Source of the DNA: Glandiceps talaboti
Taxonomy: Eukaryota > Hemichordata > Enteropneusta > Spengelidae
Direction of reading: 5' to 3'
Assembly: GCF_964340395.1 (NCBI RefSeq)
Contig: NC_135568.1
Span: 3,710,501 to 3,774,500 of the forward strand
Length of the DNA stretch: 64,000 bases
Under the pieces are notes generated by a model, which saw only the letters and a list, made by a program, of their open reading frames with translations, ran no database searches and was not told where the DNA came from. A program made the translations under genes and the position numbers. This document shows positions 44,817 to 56,800 of this stretch, one piece after another (position 1 is the first letter of the stretch; each line of letters starts with the position of its first letter).

Positions 44817-47800
44817 TACACACCCACACATGCTACAACCTCACATACACACACATGAAATACATATGCAAACACATGCACAGAGACACAAACATGCACA
44901 GAACAAATACACATAGGCCGATAGTCAGACAATTATTTAGTGTGCCTGATTCTTGGAGACATTTAATTTTGCAGTAGAATTCTGTAAAAGCTTATGCATT
45001 GCATCAAAATAACTGATGGGTATACATCTTACATTCTACACATTTGCATCCAAGTCTCAAAGCTCTGACATAGGCTTCTGTGCTACTAGGACCACGAAGT
45101 TGATCTTGTAGTAAGTATCTATGGACAAAAATGAACTCAACATTAGTTTTAATCATAATATAGTACAATGACAGAAATATAGTGCTGGTATGTAAGTCAC
45201 TTGTTGTGTTCTATTCCAATTGTCTTCTATATATAAAATTTTTGTGAGTCTTATGTAGGTACATTTTATACTAGTCTCAGGCATTAATGTCTGGAGCCAC
45301 TTTGCTAGGAACTTAATTCATCCTATGGTTTCTGACTCTCCATTTTCAAGGCTCAGATCAGATTTGCTTTAGGTGTTTAAAACTATTGTTTTTTGGCAGA
45401 TCTTGAAATATAGAAAAAGTTGGTTCAGAACAAATGAATGACCCTATGCAATCCTTATCACTCCACTGATGAGATAATATTACAGTGAGAACCTGGGATT
45501 GCTTGCCAGGCCTTTAAGGGACTATGTTTCAATCCTCGGTTCTCACATTATGATTAGTGTTATATATCTTATCAATGGAGCCATAAGGATTACATTAGGA
45601 TCTTTCTTCTGTTCTGGTCTGACTTTTTCTAGCTCTGCCAGACAACCAGTTTGCATTATCTAGATTTTAATCCTAATCTGAAGTTGGCCTTTAAAGGTGA
45701 ATTAAGTTTGGATAAGAATGATGGAGATCTATATTGATACTTACGTGTTATGAGATGATGCAATAAAGTAATCACTCAGTGGTTTAGTCATATCCTGGTA
45801 GATACTAGTATGCAGTGGATTCATTAATGAACTCTCTGTACCAAGTAACATCAACTTGAATCCTACAAAATATATTGACATGGTGTAGATGTTATGAATC
45901 TGGTAGACAATAGAACTGCTCTGAATTCATTAACTTTCTTTACCAAGTAACATCAACATGAAACCATAAGTATGGATAGATTGGTAAGATTGGTACCGTT
46001 CTGTAGACATCGCTGGGACATACTGCCTAGAGAATTGGCTATCTGACTCAACATATACTGACTCATGAACAACATCTTCAATTCAGATAGCCAAGTCTCT
46101 GGAACCCTACAAATATGGGAAGAGTTTGTAAGATATTACAAGTATCAGTCCAACAACAGTATTAGAATGCTACCAGTTGTTATGAATGGAAGCAGATCTT
46201 AAAGGAATCCCTACGGTTTAAAAAAAAACAAGAACTTGTTTCTGAAAACTATTTCTTTCTTTAAACTTCACTGAACCTAAAAAATGAACAAAAATTTACT
46301 GACAGACAAGAATTTTCGTTCAAAACATTTGGCGGGAAAACAACACAATTTTGGTATCAATTCATTATACAGAATAATACTACATTTTCAGTGTAAAACA
46401 AAATTGAAAAGACTCAGTGATAAAAATTACAATAAATCACAAATTTTCGTTCAATACTTTTGGTGGGAAAACAACACAATTTTGGTATCAATTCATTAAT
46501 ATAGAATAATACTACATTTTTAGTCTAAAATAAAATTGAAAAGTGACAAAAATTACAATAAACCAAGAATTTTTATTCAATTTTTTTTTGCAGAAATCAC
46601 GTTTTGCTCTCAAACCTGTCATCTTTCTTCAGGGATAGACTGTAAAAACAGACACTGTTAAAAGTTCATATGTGTTAATCACTGTTACATGTAGTAACTA
46701 TGGCAACACTTTTTAGTCAATTCCTACCTTCACAACTGAGTAAAGTGGCTTCTTTCAAAGCAGGTGTAGGTTCATACTTGTCAATCATTTTATCCAAAAA
46801 TTCATCATCAACGTCAGTCATCTGAAATATGAAATATTAATATTGTGGAAGATTATGTATATTTGTCACATAATTACATGCAAATCTTCACCTGTGTAAC
46901 ATCAAACAGGACAGATCGATGAGCCGAATACCATGATCTACCAAACTTTTTCCCTCAACTAAGTGTGTATGATTCCACAAACAACAGATACTCACTTGCA
47001 TGATCATCGATGCTATGCCAGGGTGCATTGTGGGAAATTATTTGAAGACAAAGAACACATCCATTTCTTTAGTATATAAGGTGAACACAAAATAGTTATT
47101 TACTCACTTTTTGTTCTGTCTGCATGAAGTTTTTAAATTCATCCAAAGTCCAAAAGACTTCATCATTACCAAAGTCATACCTGTACAACAATAATGGATG
47201 AATTCAAAGTCTTGAACAAAATTGTTATTTGATATTAGACTAATCTATGAGTTCTGTGTTTTTGTCATCGTGGTAAAAAGGGTAAGAGTCAAATTTCACC
47301 AAAAACTGTGGTAAAGATCAACTTTGAATTAGGATTAAGCTTCACATGTGAAAAATAGAAGTCTGGCAGAACTATAGAGAAAGTTGGTCCAGAAAGAAAG
47401 AATGGTCCCATGCAATCTTTGTGGCTATTGATCAGATAATGTGATGACTTGGGATTGAAACACAGACATTTAATGTACATATCCACATATTACTCCAATC
47501 CTCAAGTTCACATTAATGTCTCAATCCATTCAATGTTGCTTTATAATGAGGATTACATGGGACATGGCCCAACTTTTTCAATAGTTCTCCCTTCATTTCT
47601 ATAATACACTTTGTAGTAGATAAAGTAAAACTTGGCAACTCTGAAGATCACTGGTCCCAGTTTATATTTTGTGTACCGGTTACCCTGCTTCACTTTTAGT
47701 CTGTAAGGTACACCATGTTAGGGCGCCCTCACACATTGGCCAACTCCATTGGAGAGATCAAGATTGTTGAGGGTGGTGTGATTACAACATATTTGACAGT

Positions 47801-50800
47801 TTACACTATCTTGTGATCAAAACAAAATGTTGTTGACAATTTATAATTGGGTTGGTGTTGTTTATAGTCTAAACTTGATAAAATAATTGTTAGGGGTTTT
47901 GATATCAAGAGTCAAATTGTCATCACATATGTAACATAGTAGTAAGGGTCTTCAGTGATCTTCATGTGTGTTACAATTTAATATCTTCTCCTAGCTGTTA
48001 ATCAATACCACAGGATTTCTGAAATCACGCTATCAATAAATTAAGGTAAACACAAACTAAAACTATTTTTGTTATTCGTTCGATGTGGTAGATTATAAAC
48101 TCAACTTGTGCCATTTTAAATCCAGTGTTAACAAATTCTGTTAATGTACACCGATTTTGTTAGTTTGTTTAGTTCAACTCGAATCCATCTCCTTGTTAAA
48201 ACGTCCTTAATATGGCATGATTTCCATCATCTGGTTTGTTAATACACCCTGTTAATAGTTGACAGCATAATTTTTCATCACCACCAGGTCAGTAGCTGAC
48301 ACTCGAAGTATCCATTTACATCAAGATTAAATCAATAAACGTTTGCATACATGTACCACCCACCATCTTGATTCCCTAAACTGATCAAGATCTCTTACCA
48401 TCAAACATCATGTTTGGTATATAGAATCTGATATATTAAAGCCATGTAGATTACGTCACATGGCAGTACATAGGTGCGTAACATCACAACACTGGACTGT
48501 CTGACATCACAGCAATATAAGTGTTGACATCACAACAGAGTACTGTCTGACATCACAGCATTATAAGTGTATGGAATCACAACACTGGACTGTCTGACAT
48601 CACAGCAATATAAGTGTATGACATCACAACAGAGTGACAGCACTGCTGTGTTAATACATCAGTGAATGACATCATGGCAGTATGTGATATCATAAAAGTG
48701 CACTGTGCATATTTTCATGTGTGACATCACAAGTGTGTGACATCACCATAGTTTTTTATTGCAACAGCTAGTGCATGAGATCACAACAGTGCATGAGATC
48801 ACAACAGTGCATGACACAAGTGCATGAAATCACAACAGTGCATGAGATCACAACAGTGCATGACACAAGTGCATGACATCACAACAGTGCATGACATCAC
48901 AACAGTGCATGAGATCACAACAGTGCAATGACACCACAATGTATGACATCACAACAGAATGTGATGTGAAACTACATCACATTTCAGTGTGTGACACCAC
49001 AAGTGCATGACTCCATAAATATAACACTACATCATAAACCACAGGCCTCTCTACAGCACCGTCCAAAATGTACCCGACAAGAGGTAGTGCATCGAATTAT
49101 GCATGACATTACAGGAGTGAGTGACATATTACATAGTGCATGACATTACAGCAGTGTGTGATATTAAATCCGTGTTAACACAATTACAATAAAACTAATC
49201 TTGATCAAAATGATAAATGAAAATGAAAGGAAAACTTACGAGTAACTGGAAACAACAAAGACATCACACATAATAACAAACACAGAAAGAATAAATTGGA
49301 CATTACGTTATATAAATTTAAATTAAATTACATTAAATTAAAATAAATATGAAATAATATGAAATAAACGAAAGGATTCTGTCGGTGTGTATGTCATACA
49401 ATACCTAAACTGAGTATACAACCTTGCAAATTAAGTATTATACATGCATTGTCATATGGTATATGCAGTATGCAGTTACTGCAAGGCCAGGCTAGCTTTA
49501 AAGGTGCACTAGCTATAACTAGTATTATTTTTTCAATCCGACAACCAAAAATTTATTCACTGAAAGTATTTAAAATATCAATGATTGACATTAATTGTTC
49601 ATGTTATTTAGATGGTTTTTTATCCATAAATTATGTACAGTAACAGGTTGAAATTGTGATGATGTTAGAGGCACTGATTTCAGGGTGTGGACGCAATAAA
49701 AAAGACCCTTGTATATAAACAACTACACTCTTTAAAAAGTTGAATTCAAACAATCTGATGTGATATCTAATTACAGAAGGTCGTAAAATACAACGATGTC
49801 TTAGCTAGACTGAAATTGATGTTATATATGAAATACTGGCGACCACTGAGGAACAAAATGAATATTATTACATAATTCATAATCAATGTAACAATGATGT
49901 AAAAAAAAAAACCAGTTGAAAAAAATGTCAAAACAGTACCACTTATAACATATTTACAACCCCCCCCCCACCCCACCTTGTTGTAATTCTATATTCTATT
50001 CCTCAACTGCTGAATTGTTCACTTTAAAAAAAATATATGTTTCAACTTGTAAAGGGTCCAAAATTTTTCCCCTGCTATTTATAATTTAGTGCACGTTATG
50101 TAATATGATGTAATTGAGATAGCGTTATTATAATACCTTAGGTTCGCTACCTTTGAATGGCCAACTCTAAAACATGTATATCTACATACAAATAGTTTAT
50201 GTAAGGTGGTAAATAACTGTTAAGTACTCTTGTTCTTAAGTTATTTACTGACCTTTTGATGTTCTGTTAACAGGATGAAAGCTAGTCAGAACTTTTGGAA
50301 ACTCTTTGTGTTGAGTTTTGTAGAGACCATACAGTTCTCATTTGTGTTTTTAGATAAGATGGTATTTAGATTACTTTGTTTACCAAATCTTTTGAACAAT
50401 TCCAAAGCAGCACTATCGATATTAAACTGGAACATTTTTAGACAAATTTGTTGATATATATAAATTGACAACCATAATATTGTACAGTATTGAATCACCT
50501 GTGGGTAAATGCATTGCGTAGCTGTAATGCATAATATGGAGCAATATAAATCCAATCAAATTTATTTTTGGGTCCGCACCCTAAAATCAGCACCCATAAT
50601 TTAATCATGATTTCATTATATTACTATACAAATTATATGACAGTACCCCATGGTGCATACGCAAGTGCATACACAAGTACTTTGCATATGTGTAGAGGCA
50701 CTGCGTGAAGTTGCTTTTAACTGCTTAGATGTATTGTTTTTTCTTATGTCAACTGTCATGGAGTTGCACCATTGTCAATACTAGGTAAGAGAAAGTTTGA

Positions 50801-53800
50801 TAAGTTTAAAGTCCTCACTTTGATCAAAGGTGATGAGTCACAACATTGTGAACTCAATGAATGGCACATAAAGGGCAAAGTGTTGTTGGAAGTAAATAAA
50901 TCTATCACTTTTATACACAAGTGCATACAAGTGCATATGTGGCATACTAGGGATATTTGCATGAGTGTTTGCAGTGTTCTCTGCACCCATACTTTCACGA
51001 TGTAGCAAGTGAAAGTGCAGCAGAAAACACTGCAAGCACGAGTGCAAATATCCCTGGGTATTCACACTGGAACTCATCCAGAATTGGGTTGTAATTATTA
51101 CATATGTTGTCTGAAACCGCAAAGTTCCATAATAATGATATTGTACGATCACGCACTTCGGTGAACAAATGACTGCATCCTCATTTGCATATAATTTGCA
51201 TGAAGTTAATGCAATAATGTCAGATTGATAAATTTCTTAATAGTACATCATAATTAATTAAGTTGCCTCAATATCAACCTGAAAAAATTACTAACTATTA
51301 CAAAACAGAGTGACAAAATGACATTTTCATAGTTTTTTTGTTTGTTTTTTAAATTCTCATCTGTTGATACTGGATGGCATGATAAAATAATAGTAAAATC
51401 TGATAAAGGAATAATAGGTATCAGAAATATTAAGATCGTCACATTTTTTATTCAAATTCAGTACATTGACATGACAAATGGTAGAATGATATTACAATAA
51501 AATTGTACACACATGCTAAACAATGATGGATGGTGTAATAAAATACAGTAAAATACAGACTATTAGGAAAATTAATGTCATAAAATTGTGCCATTCTCAA
51601 AAGAAAGAAAATTCTCAAGTCAATTTGTACCATATGGTGTAACAAACAGAAGACTTTATCATTCAAACACATGCCATCATGCAGTGTACATACTTAGGAA
51701 ATTTATGCTGCATTTATTTACGATGTACATCACAAGTGAAACTGAGTACACATAGATGTCTGTGTATTGACGGTAGATGAATGACAAATGGTGACAACAG
51801 CAGCTTTGACATCTGTGGTATAGGATTAACATAGTGATGTCTGACATATGGCTTTACATAACATAGACATAGATTTATCTATTGTATATCACACAGATTC
51901 AGTCCCAGTTGGAACTTCTAAATTATTGGCTCTTTGAAGGCTTAATTGTCAAATGTCAGCTAAATTTTTAAACACTTTTAGCCACATTAGCTTGTCTCAG
52001 TGTTTATAGACTTATAGCTCTCTACACCAAACCAAGGTATTTAACTTGCAATCTAGACTGAGCATGCTCAGATGCAAAGGACTATGGGATTATCTGTGGT
52101 TATCGTAATACCTAATCTGGAGCTACCGATAAAAAAACCTGCCACAATGGTCAGAGTATGAATTGATTATTTGTGGTTGCAGACAATGTAACAGTATTGT
52201 TTACAATATACCAATTCATTAGTATTTATTATCACATTTCCCATGATGCAACATTCAACATGGCAGGTTTGCAAGTTCCCTGTTATACTTTGAAGCACAC
52301 ATTTAACCCCTTTTTTATATTTGGAATTACCATCAACAGCTCTGCCAAATCTAAGTGGATCTTATAATAAAGTGAACCTATCGTGTAATTGTGGTCGCAG
52401 TGTCTTAAAATTAGGAGGGTGGTCTCATATTACCAATGAAGTGCCCAGGGTAACATAACAGCCACTTAGGTTTTAGCAGAGATATTGGTGGTAATTATAA
52501 ATTCAAAATATATTTCTGTGCTTAAAGTGCTAATGCTTTGGCTTGATGTAGAGAGCTTCTTGAGATTGTAAAACCGAGAGACCAGTCTCTGGGATAAACC
52601 TTTTTGGATTGGGATTTTAATTGAACTATCTTAACTTAGACTATAAACTAGCAAATACTAGATAGACTGACAAACATACCTTTTAAACAAGTCCCTTATC
52701 TCTGGTCTTCTTGTTAATACTTCATAGAAAGTAACAAATTCTTCCTCATTCATCACATAATCTTCTTTCTGCTCACCTTTCTTTTTCATAGCTTGCTGTA
52801 GACAAACCAAACAATACCATTCAACACTAAGCTAAACAGATAACGGGGTATGTTGATGGGGGTGGATGGGGGAGGGAGGGATAGGGTGGTATGGGGAGAA
52901 GCCTGGCATCATGATTAACTTAAAAAGATGTTTGACATACATATAAAACTTTTTATGGTAATTTTAGCAAGTCATAGTTAGTCATAGTTAACATTTAACA
53001 TCATATTGTGTTATTTCATTAAAAGTAAATATCTATATCTTTATTTCTCCACCCTACACCTATACATATCTGAGCCGCCATCTATCCATCCATCCAACAT
53101 CCAACCACCCCTTTCTCCCTCCCTTCACCCATCTACCCACTCATTTACTGAACCAGCCACCCATCCAGCCACCCAGCCATCCAGCCATCCATCCATCCAT
53201 CCAGCATTCCTCGGACCCTCCCTCCCTCCTTCCATCCAGCATCCCTCCTTCTCTCCCTCCCTCCCTCCCTCCCTCCATCCCTCCATCCATCCATCCATCC
53301 ATCCATCCATCCATCCAGCATCCCTCCCTCCCTCCATCCATCCATCCACCATCCCTCCCTCCCCCTTCCATCCATCCAGCATCCCTCCCTCCATCTATCC
53401 ATCCATCCATCCCTCTATCCATCCATCCATCCAGCATCCCTCCCTCCATCTATCCATCCATCCAGCATCCCTCCCTCCATCTATCCATCCATCCATCTAG
53501 TATGATCTTCCAGCTCTGCTGTTTTGTCAACTTTCTTTATAAAATAATTAATTCAACATTTCGATGACTTACCTCAAACATACTTTTAACCCATGCTTTT
53601 TCCACTTTGATATTCAATTCTTTCAATAAATCACAGGCTTCTAAGAAGTCTACAGTACCATCACCATCTTTGTCAGCTTTCTTGAAGTGTTCATGAACAT
53701 ACTTGCTAAACAGTTAAGGATTTAAACACATAATAGTAATTTCTCTTATTCTGTACTTTCAAAATTTATAATTTTCTATACTATAAAATGTTGTCGTTTT

Positions 53801-56800
53801 ATGGTCTTTTATTTGATACAGCTCTGAAAGACAATATTTTGTGACTTATTCTGGGGCTGATGCTTTGCATTTAATACCTATAGTCTTGAAGGACTAAAAC
53901 TACAACACTGTTCAGTTATCCTAACTGACATTTTGATTTTTAAAATTTTCCCTTGTCCCAGAAAATTAAAAAAAATTAAAATGGCAGTAGTTGAAATATA
54001 ACATTAGTTTTTGTAACTGTACTTTATATGGCAAATCCAGCATTGCTGGTTTTTTCATATTAACTGCTATCTAGCTATCACACGATGTACCTGGCACATT
54101 TACATGTAAAAGAGTCTCTCATTTTGTGACAATTTAAAAACTCAGCTATTTTTCCTATGTTGATTGCAATTCAAGTTAGTGCATGGTTAAAAAGTACAAT
54201 GTAATTACCATCATCTGTTTTAAGTATTTTTTTTTTTACTTATTGAAGTGATAGTCATTACACTGTGTGCCTGGAATGTTTAAAACAGTTTCTCATTTTG
54301 TGGCAATTATTAAAAACTCAGCTATTTACAATTCAAATTAGGTTGAACACGTATACTGTATTTAGTATTCAATTTAAACTTTTGTTCCAATACTATCATT
54401 ATAGTTTATCAACACAGATAAATTTCCATTTGAAATATACTGTATTTATTTACAATCATCAATTTTTCTTTAAATTTACTGCTAACTAGTCATCAAACTG
54501 CTCATTTCTGGCATGTTAAGTATCCCTGGTAATGTAGTGTCCATGTAAAGTAGACAGGTAATTGAGAAATCGTTAATATCGTTAATATTTAATGACTATG
54601 TCTAATCATGATAATTAATATGTTTATTCAGATGTCCTTGACATACTAATTACATCTCATTTTAGAAAATAACACAGATTATTATTATGAGGCACTATAC
54701 AACAGACAATATCATTTTCATTTTACTAATTTTGTGTCAAGTATTTTCAAGAATTTGAAATACTACTAAGTTATCTTAGTTTGATGTACACATTATTGCA
54801 AAAATTTGACATTTGCATACTGTATTCTTGAATTCTCATCACCTCAGGATTTCACTAGGCCGTTCAAGAGTCCTGGATTCCAAATTGACAGAGAAAATTC
54901 TATCGACTCTTGGTGACAAAAACCCTTAGGTCACAATTTTTTTATGGCGGAATAAAAAAAGAATATTGGGGAATAATTAATAGTATACCTTTGCAAGCAC
55001 AATTTGTGAAAAACTGGGAAGAATGATGGCAATTTGGAACGTGTTGACTTATAGTTTGAGCACTATAGAGCAAGTGACATAGACACATGTTGTCATGACA
55101 ACAGAACGACCAGCGTATAAATTCAATATTTTAGCATGATCATGTTCAATTTGGCTTTCATGATGTTGCAGAACCACTCATTGCACTAGTAGACAGGCTA
55201 ATAATATGTACAATATGGTGACAATTCTGTTTTGTAGTATTTACTTGATTGAAATGACATGTTGAATTGATTAATGGGATATTAAATGACAAAATGTAAG
55301 GTTTGCTTTGACATTAAAAAGTTCGATTTGTTTGCAGTATGAATATTTAAGTGAGTCCATTTACATTTCATTCACAGAGTAAACATTAACTATATTTACT
55401 ACATCAAAATAACATTATCAACTAAATATAACTTGAATTTACAGAGTGAACACAAACACTAAACTATATTATTCACTTTATGAAAATTACATTAGTTAAT
55501 ATAAATTTAGTTCATCACGTAAAAGTCAATTATATACTTATAACTACACAAAAATAACATTATGAGTTCATATAACTTTAGTTTCTTGTGTACCAGTCAA
55601 ATATGTAAGGTAAGTGGTAATTAATATCTATGAATGAGATCCATGAATCTGCCCACAGCATGAAACTATACTAAGATTCAAGAGAAAAAGCCAGCAAAAA
55701 ATTGGAAAATAGTCAGTTTTTGCCAACTGTCGGCCCTTATCTAAATCCCTGATAAATGTTCACTTTACTAAAATTAGATTGAGTTAATATAACTCAGTTC
55801 ACCGTGTAAACGCCAACGATATTCACTACATCAAAATATTACTATGAGATAATAACAATATAATTTTAGTTCACAGTGTAAACACCAACGATATTCACTA
55901 CATCAAAATATTGCTATGAGTTAATAACAATATAATTTTAGATCACCGTGTAAACGCCAACGATATTCACTACATCAAAATATTACTATGAGATAATAAC
56001 AATATAATTTTAGTTCATAGTGTAAACGCCAACTATATTCATGACATGAAAATAATAGAATGAATCAGTCAGACCTTATCTAATATCAAACTAAATGACA
56101 GCTAGGATATGAAATATATCTCAATGGAAATATAATTACTTTGTAATATGATATAGATATGGGAATACATTAGGAATAGCCGCCGTAATTAACTTACGAA
56201 ATAAACGTATCTAAGTAATTATAAACCTATAATATTATCAGCTTTAAAAATTGTGAAATCTCTTAATTTCACAACATATCGTACATTTATTGTTCTTATT
56301 TAATTGATGTAAGTCTATGAATGTTCTCAATCATCCAGATATGAAGTTAATAACGAAATCATTATAATCTATCCTGCTGGACTTGCTGTTGTTTGAATGG
56401 CAACAGTTTCACTGTCATCAGATCATCAGTCAGCCTGAGGAAGCATCCAGGATTGAAACTGTTGCCAGTCAAAACAACAGCAAGTCCAGTAGGATAGATT
56501 ATAATTACTTCGTATTTAATATAAGTGTCTGTTACACAACTTTAGTACTATATATTATGAAGCTAACAAGAGGGACTTATAGCTAAGAGATCACATATAC
56601 TTTAGGACTAAGCAAATACATGATAAAGCAACGTATAACACAGAATGATTGTGTGGCTAAGTTTTGGTATCTTTCCTCTTACCCTAGCTAAGAGCTCATC
56701 CTAATCAAATTGTCATTTTATCTCTTTATTTTCCAGACATATCCAGGACTATATTGGTCATTTGTCCCATATACATTAATTATTTCTCCCAAAGGTGTAA

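Larger units (their letters stand above)
47181..52679 (-). other. PLCD intron between EF-hand exons 2 and 3 (5.5 kb)
   Basis: Contains the 47.3-kb MITE, a GGGCGCCC repeat copy (47697-47745), the TGACATCAC array (48470-48960), a foldback (50949-51055) and one copy of a two-copy dispersed repeat (52047-52280). No coding sequence recognised. Confidence 0.75.

Noticed and set aside
46728-46821. ATG at the start of this exon as a PLC start codon
   Set aside because: It follows an AG acceptor and upstream EF-hand exons join in frame.
50756-51152. Overlapping ORFs on both strands
   Set aside because: Explained by a palindromic foldback, which gives mirrored open frames.
56361-56505. Hammerhead ribozyme (CTGAGGA ... 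GAAAC within inverted arms)
   Set aside because: Core-like motifs and a stem III are present, but stem I does not pair next to the CTGAGGA core and stem II is too weak.
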